From contig OENT01000911.1 in NCBI GenBank assembly GCA_900239685.1, positions 1-64,000 of the forward strand: a stretch of 64,000 nt of DNA. The letters are read 5' to 3'. The DNA is from Rotaria macrura. Lineage: Eukaryota; Rotifera; Eurotatoria; Philodinida; Philodinidae. The notes below the pieces were generated by a model. It was given only the letters and a program-made list of their open reading frames with translations, had not been told where the DNA came from and ran no database searches. Shown here piece after piece: positions 50,257-61,933 of this stretch; the first letter of the stretch is position 1, and every line of letters starts with the position of its first letter. Made by a program: the position numbers and the translations under genes.

Positions 50257-51213
50257 ATGGCATCAGGACAAAATTTTGCATTAAATCCAGTGGATGAGTC
50301 TGCACGTGGTCCTTCAGACTTTTCACATTGGGGTTAATTCCACATTTTGACTAGGCTTTTTTCTCAAGTTAATTTTATTTAGTAATTCCCAACGTTTTAT
50401 TAGCGAGTGCATATCCAGGTGAAAGAGATCCTAAGGCTCATGAAGTCCTAGTACGTAAAATTATCCATGCTGGCATTCAAGTTGTTGTTAATCTTATGGA
50501 AACTGCCGAGTTAACAAGATTCACTCCATATCAATCGATTATGTCACACTATGCTAAAGAAGGTATCAGCATCTATTTTATTTGCCTTTGTGTTAGACAA
50601 TCTGATAGAATGATTTTTCTTGTTCACGTTTACGATTTGCAAGAAAAAAAACCCAAAGTTCATTCGTGTTATTGATAATTTAGAAAATCGTTCGATCGAA
50701 TTTCTATCCTTTCCAATCCGAGACAGATCCGTGCAGCCCGACAATGAAGTTGTTCTCGAGTTTTGTCTCGAACTTTGTGATAGAATCAAACGAGGGCAAG
50801 TTCTTCTTATTCATTGCTGGTAAACATCTCTTCTAATAGGAAAATCGAAGTCGAATAAAACAAAATATAATTTAGGGGTGGCCATGGCCGGACAGGAACC
50901 ATCGTTTCAATAATAATTGGAATTTTATTTAACCTAAATGGTAGAAAAACACGCTTAGACTTCACAATGAGCAAATTCATACATACGCATAGAATTCTTT
51001 TCTCTTAATTTGTTCCACAGGCGACGATGCTGTGTCGATGAACAGCCGTTTGCATGATCAACGTAAGCGTACGAATGGAATTTCGAGTCCTGAAATGCAA
51101 TGTATGTTGAATTTCAGATCAATGTTCATTTTTCTTTTTCATTTGTTCTTTAAGCTCAAATCGATCAAGTTCATTTTGTACTCGATGAAATATATCATAA
51201 GAACAAGAAATAA
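50257..51213 (+). CDS. tyrosine/dual-specificity phosphatase-like protein, six exons
   Basis: Six exons, all GT-AG and in phase: 50257-50332, 50404-50562, 50684-50819, 50876-50940, 51021-51101 and 51155-51213; 191 residues. The Cys-based phosphatase signature HCWGGHGRTG fits CX5R with nucleophile C124 and R130. An intron falls inside the tryptophan codon right after the cysteine. FPIRDRSVQPD (D93) supplies the likely general acid. The N-terminus (MASGQNFALNP, SAYPGERD) and the segment GIQVVVNLMETAEL match the compact cytosolic phosphatases of this type, better known from bacteria and plants than from vertebrates. It probably removes phosphate from Tyr or Ser/Thr; the substrate is unknown. A truncated, broken copy lies at 61934-62440. 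The start is the first ATG of the frame. Confidence 0.85.
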
Positions 51214-52230
51214 ATCGAGCCAGATGCATCATTATCATATTTTGACTAATCCAGAGAGTTCAATGTGATGATTAAATTCTTCTCAAAATAAGATATTTTT
51301 AATATTACTATTGCTTTTTTTATGTTAATGAAAAACATTTTTTCTGCATGAGAGCGATGCCCTTCGGAGAAAATTGAAATAAACTTCACAAAGAATAAGA
51401 TAAGCACAACTTCGATGAGAGCAAATTTTGATTGGAAATCCTGATTTGTCTTAACATCTCAAGACTTTTGCTTGCCGATGCCTCTTTTCGTTACGGTAAA
51501 TTTTTATTCGTGACAAATATACGTTTTGCGAAATTTGATGTAGTTTTTATGGATGCTTACGAAATGAATCCCTTTTAAGTCGTCATGAAGTATTATTTTG
51601 TTATTATAAACTCTTCTTAAAACCTTTATGACAATATTTGAAGAAAATCTTTTCATATTAAACGTACTGAAACCTTAGAATGTTTTTATTTACTTCAATA
51701 GTTCTCTTATTTTAAACTTGTTTAAGATTTGATTACTCCGAATCAATTAATTTTTCAAAACAACTATTTTATCATTAGTAATTATCAGAGGTACTTTAGT
51801 GATGCCATGTACCTTATAGTATCCGACTGTGTAAACATATACTCAATCGTGTACGCTCTAATTCGAACATACGAAGTGATTCACGGACTATTTCTAATAA
51901 ACGCTTTTATTCGTTCATTGAATTAATCTTCTTTTCTTATCACTCGTGTTCAGAATAGATAGCTCGTTCACCACCGACATCAGATTTTTTGCATAATTTG
52001 GTAGAGTGTGGCTGCGAATCAAGTCAAAGTGGAAAACTCTCTTGTAAGCTCAAACTTGCATCAGTGCATTTTCTGGAATTCGATAACGTCTAATTTAAGA
52101 AATTCTTTTACCAGCTGAATATTTATAACATGACGGATTTATATGAGTGGAAAGCAGATGTGCTGTAAGGAAGGTGTTTGATGGCAAAAGGGGAATGTGC
52201 ATTTTCTATAAGTATGAGAGAGCAGATTTT
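51214..52230. other. intergenic, start duplicated elsewhere
   Basis: The first 110 or so bases after the phosphatase stop (to about 51325) are also present beside the broken copy at about 62340-62440. The rest is unremarkable AT-rich sequence. Confidence 0.5.
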
Positions 52231-52445
52231 TGGGTACTCAACAAGTGAGTACCCAACAGAATCGGTCAGTGTGTCTGTCAAGCCGTTTGCACGATGATTC
52301 TTGAAAGTTTTATCCGATTGTCATGAAACTTTGTAGACAGGATTCTCTCATGAAAACCTCCGTCGAGTTCGAAGATGAGAATAATTCGTGAAGGATTTAC
52401 TGAGTTACCACGAGAAATATCATTATTTTCTATGCAAATGTTGAC
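52231..52445. repeat. dispersed repeat with leading hairpin, copy B
   Basis: Begins with a 10-bp perfect hairpin TGGGTACTCA (52231-52240) with TGAGTACCCA (52246-52255), then AGAATCGGTCAGTGTGTC, a CCGTTTGCACGAT block and GTCGAGTTCGAAGATGAGAA. It is the same order of blocks as copy A at 43635. Confidence 0.7.
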
Positions 52446-55208
52446 TTATTTCAATTTTCGCAATTCAAAATTATTGTCATCATCAAAGCAGAAACTCAAC
52501 TATTATATACCATTCGATAGAGAATTTCGTGGGCTACAAGATTATGCTAAATTATAGGCTGTAAATAGTCTGCGTTTGAAATTTCCTCAATACCCAAAAA
52601 CTGATGTATACTGGCACTGCTGGACGATTCTATTAGAAAGTTTGATCAAAATCAAAATGCCGCCAGTTTCACGTTTTGAAGTACGCATGACATTTGAATC
52701 TGAATCCGAGGTTTCTACATTTTTCCCAATAAAAATTGAATTTCCAATAGAGGAAAAAATGTACTCCAAACTGTAAGGAACATCCATTCAAAACGTCGCC
52801 TGTCTAAGCAGTAGAAAACATATACGAAACGCAATGCTAGAGGGAACGAACAAAAAGGAAAAAAATAGAACTCGAAGTTTCACTTAGAAGAAAAATACAA
52901 ATATACTAATTTCGACGAACTATTAATAGTTTACTTACTATTGCGTAAGGTTTCGTCTTGAAGTATAGTGTCATAATAAGTTTTATAATATGTTCAATAT
53001 TAGACAAATGACATTGAGACCTCATGAAAAGCGTCAAAGGCAAAGAAGTTCGTTTTCCTTAGTGCAATCTTAGTATAAAACTTCGCTTAACTCCATCAGC
53101 TTCGAATGACTTAATTGTAAGGAGTCGTTTTCTGTAAGACACTATCCGAGTAACTGTTCTCTGTGTGTTGAGCTCCCGATTAATAGCCAGCTCCGCTGTG
53201 TGAAATCAGCTGACGAGAATTTCAATTGAGAATATAGAGCTTTAAGGTGAAGAAATAGCTAATTGTTGTAAAATAACAAAATCGTGTCGTGTCGTAGTTT
53301 GAAACGTATAATCGAATTTTCTACTGTTTTCATATATTTTTTGTAGACTTCGACTGATATAATTTGGTTTTTGATAAACCTGAGTCTTGAGAAAATTTGA
53401 CTTCTAAATATCTATTTTCTTGATCGATTGGGTGTGTTTATTTGTATTTCATGCATTCGTTTTTGAATAGATGAATTTACAATTTGTTGAAGGTAACTTA
53501 TTCGATGCAGACGCTTTGACAGTATGATTCTAATAGGCTAGTTAGTAATCCGGGATAGTTTCTCTTAAAATACACGTCTTGTTTGCCCTCATGACAACCA
53601 GAATCATCCTCGTCCCAGTGTAAAAAACCTCAATAAAACAGTGGTCTATTACATGTAGAAATTAAATATTATAAGAAAATAGGTTCACATGTGTTAATAT
53701 TAACCAGATCGACGTTGATCGTATTCTTTTAGTCATTTAACCGATGATTCATCGACTGGAGTTTATAGACGAACGATGTTGGAAATGTCGGAATTCGTAA
53801 ACTTATTCAGATGCAAAAGAATGTTGCACAACTCATTAATATGATGTGAAATAGGCACACTGTCAAAGAGTATTGCCAAGCTTCCATTTCTATAAGAGTA
53901 TGATGTTGGCCACAACTTCCATACAATCCTATTCACAGCTCGAGTGAAAATTGTTGCAAATGCAATGCATAGAATGGTAATATGAGTTTCAGACAAAATA
54001 ATCAGTTCTTTTCTTTCATCCTGTCACCTTTGATTCAGTGAAATCAGCCGCCTTATTGCTTTCAAAAGAGCCCGATATGATTTCATAGATTTTGAAAAAC
54101 AATGTAAAACAAAAAAACCTTGGAAGAAACCAAATAGACTAGTAGTTACAAATCTCATAGGTCTTGTGTGAGATATTATTCTCAATTTACAATAAGTTAA
54201 GTTCATCGACGTGCACTCAACACGAACATAATTTAAAATAACGAGAATAAATAGCATAAACTCACTTACCAGTTGATTAGGCGTAGTTACAAAAAGAGAC
54301 ATGAGAATCAGCTTAAGAAATGGCGTAAAAGATAATTTTTACTCGTCACATATTCGGCAAAGTCAAATAATTTGCTAAGAAAATTCATTTTACTATCGAA
54401 AGAATATGAAGACATAGTCCGTGTCGTCTTCCGTTGACTTTGATGAGAAAATTCTTCTGTTGCATAAAATCTGTTTTTAATTCTATAGCACGTTGAATAT
54501 TCCATCGTGAAATAGATTTCTTCCCTCAACCCGACCCAATAGTATCGAGATTCAATGTCTTTACAATATCTGTCGTCGAATGAATTTCTCCATTTCAGCA
54601 TTACGGAAAGCAGATTGATTTAGATTTTGTCTTCTTATATTTAAGACGAATATCTTCAGTTGATTCATAGAAAAATCTAGTAGCTCTACTGTTAAATTCA
54701 TTGCTGACATTTTCTTGCTACCATGAAATTCGTATTTATAAGCTGTTGGAAGATTCTTCTCATTCGAATGCAGTTTTTTTAAAAATATGATGTATACAGT
54801 TTCTAATTTTCTGGACATAGGAATCGGTCATTCTCTCAAATTTGTTGGGGCCCGAAGCATCTATTGTTTTATTCTAAAAGAACTGATCATATATGAATTT
54901 CATATAACCATCAGCTGACCAAGAAATAACTATATTCTTTCGGTTTTTTCAACAAAAGCTAGCAGAAGTGAGTCAATGTAATGCTAAAGTTCATTGAACT
55001 GTTGTAATAGTCTCGGTCTCAATTAGCGTATGGTACGGAAAACTTTTAAGCGCACACCTGATACGTGCAATCATTGGTCAAATGAATCATTCTCAATATT
55101 TCGAAAAATAATGTTTTGTTATTCTTATAATCGGGCAAGAAGGAATATGCAAGGAAAATGTTTCTTTTTCCATTATTTAGCTTCTGATTATTAGTATCCT
55201 TTGTTGAT
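52446..55208. other. intergenic with unassigned minus-strand frames
   Basis: About 2.8 kb. Four minus-strand frames (53763-53996, 54024-54302, 54308-54601, 54561-54818) lie close together. The 54561-54818 frame is hydrophilic and protein-like; the 54024-54302 frame has hydrophobic stretches. Together they could be pieces of one decayed or multi-exon gene, but I could not build a splice model or recognise a family. At about 53684-53745 there is a block also found at about 62669-62725. Confidence 0.3.
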
Positions 55209-56762
55209 TTAGCAAAACCATTGTGACCATAATAAAATGATGAGGCAGGCAATCGGAGCCATATTTTTGTTAGATAACTTGTGTGCATTTGACTTTTGAT
55301 TGTACGGTGGAATACCCTGTGGAAATCGAAAGTACCAAGTCGGATCCCATTTCGTTTGAATCTCTCGTAAGCGATCCCAATTATTACGATAGTACATTAT
55401 TTGCCAGTCTCGTAAATATGGATCAATATAATTAACGTACGCTCCAACGATACTTTTTGTAGGTGCTGCTGCTTCTATTAATCTCTCTAGGAATTTCTCA
55501 CTCATGTCTAATGCATAGGGATCATAATCAGGATTGCTCCATGCAACACCTGGAGCAATATCAAATGAAATATCAGGAAAAGCATAGGCAGTATTTTTAT
55601 CTTTGTTTGCATTATTGAGATAAATGAACTCTGTCCATGAACCAATGTCAGCAGTAGAATTCGGTTGAAAATCTAAAATAATATCTAACATAGCTTCGGT
55701 GATATTAACAGCCATTGCCGATAGAACATGTTCTCGTCTGGCCACGGGAAACGGAACAGCCATTACTCGACTTATATCCGTTTGCGAATAGTTAAACACA
55801 TTGAAAAATGTAGGTTTTGGAGTTAGTGAGAGCCAAGGTTCGAAAATTGTGTCAATTTGTTCTTGTGGCCCATTGAATGAACAGGACATCTGAAGAAAAT
55901 TATTCTCGTGGTCGACAGCGACAACAACATTAAACGAAATACGAGTATCCATATCAGCAACGTCTTTTAAAAATGTTAACCAATTCCTAAGAGTTGTTCT
56001 TACGTCGACGTTTATCCAAGTAATATTTAAAAATGAATATTGACCATTGGGCATTTTCGTTCCATTAATTTGATGTAATTTTTGTGTCATCTCTAGTACA
56101 TAACCGAAATTTCCTCCTCCACCACCACGTAGCGCCCAATATAAGTCAGTATTAGTATTAGGTGATGCTGTCACTATGGTTCCATTGTATAATGCTACTG
56201 TAAAATTCAGCACATTATCAGATGCAAGACCATACGATCGACTATACATGGCATTATAACCACCTCCTAGTGTAAAACCTACGACACCTACTGTTGGACA
56301 CAAACCACCCATTATAACATACTCAGATCCATTTAAAGCTTTATAGACATCGTCCCATATAATGCCAGCTTGCATCGTTACCGTTTCAGTTGCCCAATCA
56401 ATTCGGAGCCCTTTCAACAGTGCAGAATCGAGAACTATGCCTTGATGACTACAATAGCCACCGTAGCTATGCCGACCTCCCATTATACGAATAGGTATTC
56501 CAAGCGATGAAAGCGTTGCAAGTGCTAATGAAACGTCTTCGTAAGTTGCAGGACGTAATATGAGATCGGGCCATGTTTGTATTGCTCGATTGTGAAGAGT
56601 CGCTGCTGTTTTGTACTGTGGATCAGTTACTCGTAATACTTGTCCGCCATGAGTAATTATAGTTGATTCCAAAGTAGAAAGGGGATCACTTTGTGTATGA
56701 ACAACAACAGAAAGTGAGCAAAAAATGATTGTACAATAAAGATGAATATCTGAATAAATCAT
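55209..56762 (-). CDS. berberine-bridge-type FAD-dependent oxidase, secreted or GPI-anchored
   Basis: Single-exon frame of 517 residues from the ATG giving MIYSDIHLYC. Residues about 8-25 are a signal peptide. The FAD-binding PCMH domain follows (LRPATYEDV near 70). GGRHSYGGYC carries H98, and CPTVGVVGFTLGGG carries C155; these are the two positions that bind FAD covalently (8-alpha-histidyl and 6-S-cysteinyl) in bicovalent BBE-like enzymes. GGGGGNFG lies at about 217-224. The C-terminal BBE domain has YVNYIDPYL, YYRNNWDRLREIQ and WDPTWYFRFPQGIP. Such enzymes oxidise sugars, alcohols or alkaloid-like substrates with O2, giving H2O2. After the BBE domain a polar stretch leads to a hydrophobic end, MAPIACLIILLWSQWFC, as in GPI-anchored proteins. 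Many NxS/T sites agree with secretion. The family is common in plants, fungi and bacteria and rare in animals; horizontal transfer is a reasonable inference. Confidence 0.9.
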   Translation of the reverse strand: MIYSDIHLYCTIIFCSLSVVVHTQSDPLSTLESTIITHGGQVLRVTDPQYKTAATLHNRAIQTWPDLILRPATYEDVSLALATLSSLGIPIRIMGGRHSYGGYCSHQGIVLDSALLKGLRIDWATETVTMQAGIIWDDVYKALNGSEYVIMGGLCPTVGVVGFTLGGGYNAMYSRSYGLASDNVLNFTVALYNGTIVTASPNTNTDLYWALRGGGGGNFGYVLEMTQKLHQINGTKMPNGQYSFLNITWINVDVRTTLRNWLTFLKDVADMDTRISFNVVVAVDHENNFLQMSCSFNGPQEQIDTIFEPWLSLTPKPTFFNVFNYSQTDISRVMAVPFPVARREHVLSAMAVNITEAMLDIILDFQPNSTADIGSWTEFIYLNNANKDKNTAYAFPDISFDIAPGVAWSNPDYDPYALDMSEKFLERLIEAAAPTKSIVGAYVNYIDPYLRDWQIMYYRNNWDRLREIQTKWDPTWYFRFPQGIPPYNQKSNAHKLSNKNMAPIACLIILLWSQWFC

Positions 56763-57083
56763 TAGAGTCCCCAAATCCGATACTAGAATAAGTAAGATTT
56801 TATTATGTTTTCAATACAAGAAAAACTCTATTTCATCTGATACCAATGCTCTACATCATTCGTGTAAGCAAATTCAAAGACGAAAAAAAAATCAAAGAAA
56901 CGCTTTTCTTTGATTGAGTACTTACAGTATGGTGAATAATGGTAATCCTAATAAAATGATGGTGATTCCTTGTGCAGCTGTGTCCAAGTCATGCTGCGCT
57001 TCATTCCTATTGATCTGCACGGTTTTATTCGGATCTTCGATGAATGAGAAGACCAATGTCGGTCCATGATATGTTGAAGTGGA
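56763..57083 (-). other. orphan coding-like exon upstream of the FAD oxidase gene
   Basis: On the minus strand from 57083 a 3' splice site (TTTTTATCAG) opens a 53-codon frame ending in TAA at 56922. It encodes a polar part (VFSFIEDPNKTVQ, NRNEAQHDLD) followed by a hydrophobic helix (GITIILLGLPLFTIL), as in a C-terminal membrane tail. A donor GTAAGT overlaps the stop. Splicing it to the oxidase start region gives the wrong phase, so it does not seem to be part of that gene. It may be the last exon of a lost or unrecognised gene. Confidence 0.3.
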
Positions 57084-60000
57084 CTGATAAAAATACTTTA
57101 TTGAACCTTAACTCTTTTATTCTCCAGATAAATGTCTTACAAGAGTTTATAATTGTTTAATAACTTGAGAGAATACCTATATTGTGTGTACTATATGAAG
57201 ATAGAATTATTTTTCATACGAGCTATTGACATTTCTCAAGTGTAACCTGAGTGAACTTAATGAACCCTTGATACTATTTTAGATACAACTTTAATCCACT
57301 GACTAATCATCCAGACGAAATTAAATCATGGGAACGCTCAAATGTACGATGCATGTAGAATGAATCTTTGGATCTTTCGAATCTTCGACATGAATACTAG
57401 CAAAACTAAATGATCTACTACTCTAATGCGATCCACGACGATGCTAAAGACTGTTGTATCACCGAGTTAAATCGCTTATCAAATTGAAGAATTTTCGGTC
57501 GAATGCTTTGCAGTAGTTAGTTGTATTCAACACCTCACGTTTGAGAATCAGCAAAAAATACGAAATACGATCTAGTCTCAAATGCAGAGGATCCTAAACA
57601 TCATCGCAACCAGTCGTTTATGATCGGAGATGACAACCTCGATAAACTGAAAAGCACCCTAAGAAAAGGTGTAGGTTTTGTCGGTTATTTTATAACCGAA
57701 CAGTTACAATCCCATGATACAACACAGAACATCTATGCAATGAATTGCATTTAAAAGAATAGAACGAAAAGAAACAGATAAGAGCTTTGTTTCACTCGAA
57801 TATGGATTCTTTTGCTCTACAGATCGATATAATAAACCAGATACACTCAAAAACACATCTAATCCTTCTTTATAGCTTTCAAAATTCTAGTGGATACATT
57901 TTTTTTTCGCTCGTTAATAATGACATTCGATGCAAATATATCCTTTTATCTGGGTTCTGCCAGAAGACGAACATATGTCGGTGACACGAATTAAATAGAC
58001 ATGATATATCGATGGATTAGACCTTGACATTACTTAATCAAATGGCAACGAATGTGCACGATGAAACTGAATTTTTTATTCAACTGCCATATATTCATCA
58101 AAACTAAAGTAAAACATTGATCCAATAGTTCGATTGCTCAAAACAAGACACCGTTTGGTTTTATGAGTCACTCGATGGAATGTTTTCATTGTCCACAGCA
58201 AGATTCATCCTTTCCTTATTGTTAAGCCCCCTCCCCTCGTCCTGCATCCGTATCCTAAAAGTCAGCCGTCATCATATTGTTCGATCCCTCAATTTGCAGC
58301 TTGTTAGATAGAGAAAAGAGTGTAGTATCGAACGCACTACAGTATATTCATTTTATGATAGATTTTCTGGATGTTACATACGTTTTCTTTTGAATCTCAT
58401 ACTCGTGCTTATTACGTGCGTAGTCTTAAGTAGTATTACAGCGAGCTCAACATAACCATCTCGGAAAAAAAAACGTTCTCATTATTCTTTTGAATGAACC
58501 CATTCAATTCGTTGTAATCAATGATCTAGGTTAAATGAATTGAAAATTCATGTTACACTATTTTATTGCAAAAATAGTAGGGTGGGGAGATGTCTTCACG
58601 TGAAATTCGCCGGCAAAATATCTCACAGGCTTTATTTCCTGATCAACGACAGCTAGAGAAATGGAGGGGTAAAGACAGTTTTTCTTTCGTAGGAACTCGA
58701 GCACCAACAACATCTCTTCACCACTAGAAAATGAACATGTATCTTCCCATAGAATGACTCGTATTCAATTCGAACGATTTGTTTCGGAACCGTGAAAGTG
58801 TAGATCAATCACTGAATAATAGACGAAAATTTAGTAGAATCTGGATTCCGTATCTAAGACGATAAATCATCGTTTCAATTTTCTGCGTGAGAACAAGAAA
58901 TAGTGAATTTAAGTTGTCAATGAAGTTAAACTGTCTCCAGTTTATCGATCGTAGTCAAACAGAATGTTGACAACAGTTTTATACATTGACGATCTGTTTT
59001 TCGCTTGAGAAAAAACAACAACAATCGATGTTGACTTCTGTGAATATTCAGAGAAAGGAAGCATGAAATATTTCCAAAGAAAACATCATTGCTAAGCTTT
59101 TTCTCAATTGAATGCAACTCATTGTATTGATATCTTCCGCACTGGAATTACTCGATCGAAACGAGAAGACCTATAATCCGTATCAACACTCATACTAATT
59201 TTTCTGATAGAATCGAAATTCTTAAATCTAGAAAATCGAAGATTATCCTTGGTTGAACTTTGATATTCCTCTAATAATTCTACGAATGCGTTTAAAACGA
59301 ATCAAGTACTATTATCGATCTTTCATAAACATAACTCGTTGAAAACTTATGAGAAAACAATATGATTTTTATTAGCTATATCGATTTCCCATTTGTCAAC
59401 GACTGCAACTCGTTTGTGAACGAATTATTTGCAAAACAACATTTGAGCGGTACTCACTTTACTTTAAAAAGACACCGAGTTAGCTCGAAAACTCACTTAT
59501 CTTTCTGCTAGCAGGTACTCTAACAAAGGTGACTAAAGCAAAATAAGAGTTCGACTTTCTTAAACTCAAGATAACAAATTTGAATCAATAAGGGTAGCTC
59601 ATCTGAGGAATTAAAGAGAATATCTAATTTTAATCTGAGGAATTGTTGTGAACCAGCCGATGTAATTTATTTGTGTGTATGAAAGTTGCTGAGATTTACG
59701 TTTTTATCATACTGACAGATGGCACAGCTGGGTAATTTTCAGTTTCTAATTTCTTATTTTTCTACAAATAAGAATTTTTCTCGTTAAGTGAATTCTTTCA
59801 TAATATCCTCTCCTGTTACCTTTGGTCGATTAGCAATGAGAAGAATTTTAAAAAAATTTGATTTCGATCAGCTGATCGATTCGATGAGATTGTCTCGCAT
59901 CGAATATATTGCAAAACAAAAATGTCATTCATCAGACAGTTTACGAAGGCCATTACTTTCCATTCTAGTCTATTGATTTGACAACCGAACAAGATTGGCT

Positions 60001-60412
60001 CTCTTTTCGATACGTGAAACACCAAAGCTTGGATTTCTTGATTTAAAGCTCAAATCATTTGTTTAAATAAAAGATGAACAACCACTATACATCTCATTTC
60101 AACGCTGACTAGAAAAAGCATTAAGTTTGCCCATCTCTAAGTTCATAATATATAGCAATTTCTATCTTTATCAAAACTCTCATCGTCTTATTATTCGTTG
60201 TCGACAGAAGTATCACGTCTATTGGGGTAGTTCAGATGAAATGTTCTCTTCAGTTCTACAATGTATACGTTGAAAAGTGTAAATGCTGCTACGGATGCTT
60301 ATTAATGTTTGTGTTCTAATTAATCGTGAAGATTTACACTAGTCAGCTTAGAACTTCAGACAGTAAATCAAGTTTAGATTTTGTAAAAATAGAATGCATG
60401 ATTAATTGAAAT
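57084..60412. other. gene-poor intergenic stretch
   Basis: About 3.3 kb of AT-rich sequence with frames no longer than about 70 codons. No motif, RNA gene or repeat recognised. Confidence 0.4.
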
Positions 60413-61019
60413 TCAAAGAGTTTTGAATTCTTCAATGAATTTTTCTATAATCGGTTCCGTATTTTCATTAACCATGATGATTTCTTCTTCGCCATATTCA
60501 TTGCTGCCATAAATGACACCAATATTGCCATCCTTTTGTTCTACTTCTAATCCATTCTTATAAAATGATTGTGCTGAATAATTATTACAACCTGTTGTTA
60601 GATGAATGATGCCAATTTTCAGTGTCGAACATTGAAGCTGTTGTTGTAATAGTTGCTGGAATTTGATAAGAGATATTTTAATTAGAACTGATGCGAAGCC
60701 TCGTCAGCGATAGTTAATGCCAATAGCTATCTGTTCTAATTCACACGCCAAACGGCGTTTATAACCCCCGTTAACAGTCCATAGAATATAACCAATAACG
60801 TTGAATTGATCATATGTCATTACAAAACTTTTCCAATTGTATTGCATCCACTGACGAGCGTATTCATCGGCTTCATTGTGATGGGAAAAAGCTGATCGGT
60901 TAATACGAATAATCGATTCTAAATCATCATCATTCGTGGCTTCGCGTACCTCGACTGTGTATTTCCCCTTTTCATTTTGTTCATATAAATTAGTTTCACT
61001 GAGAATGCATTGATTCTTT
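60413..61019 (-). pseudogene. GNAT-family N-acetyltransferase interrupted by a stop codon
   Basis: Read on the minus strand from a 3' splice site at 61019/61020, one frame gives about 200 codons of GNAT acetyltransferase: VEVREATNDDDLESIIRIN, then VIGYILWTV (strands 2-4), the motif A strand LEQIAIGINYR, a TGA stop (60704-60706), then RGFASVLIKI and a C-terminal part with NNYSAQSFYKNGLEVEQKDG. The stop replaces a residue of the acetyl-CoA pyrophosphate loop (R-x-x-G-x-G/A); a single GGA to TGA change would explain it. No frameshift is seen on either side, so the loss is recent, or this is a polymorphism or base-call error. No first exon was found. GNAT enzymes transfer acetyl groups to amines; the substrate is unknown. 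An intact allele may exist. Confidence 0.75.
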
Positions 61020-61933
61020 CTGACAACATGTTTCGATCAAAAATGACGATGACGGTTATCTAATTCCTTTGTTATGAAGTTTGAAGCAACTAGGGTAAAA
61101 GGGTGAAATGAAACCAGTTACCTCTCTTTTCTTTATACAAGATAATTTGAGATCTGAGACCTTAACTTTAGCATAAAGCAAAATAAAATAGACAAGCAGT
61201 TTTTCGGAGTAGACGGCGACTTTTGAGTTTCATTTATTTCTGCGTTTATTTTGTTCGATCGAAATGAAACCTTCAAAGAAAATGATTCTTGAAGTATTTA
61301 TTTATACTCCACCACAATCTACCAACGAGATATATTGCTTTTTACTGTTTCAAAACAAAATCAATTGACTAGTCGAACGAGTATGTAACCCTACATTTCA
61401 TCGAAATGATTATGCTTTACGGGAATGGTATTCATATCTATGTTCGAATACGGTTCATCTCAAATATCGACATTGAAACTAGTAAAGATTGTGTTCTTGA
61501 GAGTGTCTTGATCGACAATTACTGACATCGTATACGTCTGTAAGTGATTTATATATGATACTCATATTAATGTAAGCATTCATATTTTGGTGGTTTACAT
61601 GATCCAGCAGTACAAGCATTTGCGACACTACTTGTTCTAGATGAGATTCGCTCTAGTACCGGTCTTGATATGGTTTTGGAATACAGTTCTGTTGAATCAA
61701 TTGACCTAAATTCATACCAAAACAACTCTCTAACAAGATTTTGAACATTACCAAAACTTTTTAAAGCTCCACAGGACCTACGAAATAAAAACTGGTTCTT
61801 CCCACCGATGCAGGGCTGGCATTTTTGGTGCAGAATCATTTTAAGATCGGTGGGAAGAAAAGGATCTGCATCAAATACTCGAAACTATGCAGATTCGAGC
61901 TGAACACTTTATGGTTTGATGCAAAACCTTCAC
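61020..61933. other. intergenic with a cysteine-containing frame and hairpin
   Basis: A minus-strand frame at 61567-61839 (90 codons) has eight cysteines spread over it, with no recognised family. A 14-bp perfect hairpin (61796-61809 with 61846-61859) overlaps its start. The breakpoint of the phosphatase copy follows at about 61934. Confidence 0.35.

Noticed and set aside
53763..54818. Cluster of four minus-strand frames as one multi-exon gene
   Set aside because: No consistent splice phases were found and the frames overlap; homology unknown.
56922..56936. Splicing the upstream exon onto the FAD oxidase as its true N-terminus
   Set aside because: The donor leaves two bases and the next acceptor then reads the wrong frame; the oxidase already has its own ATG and signal peptide.
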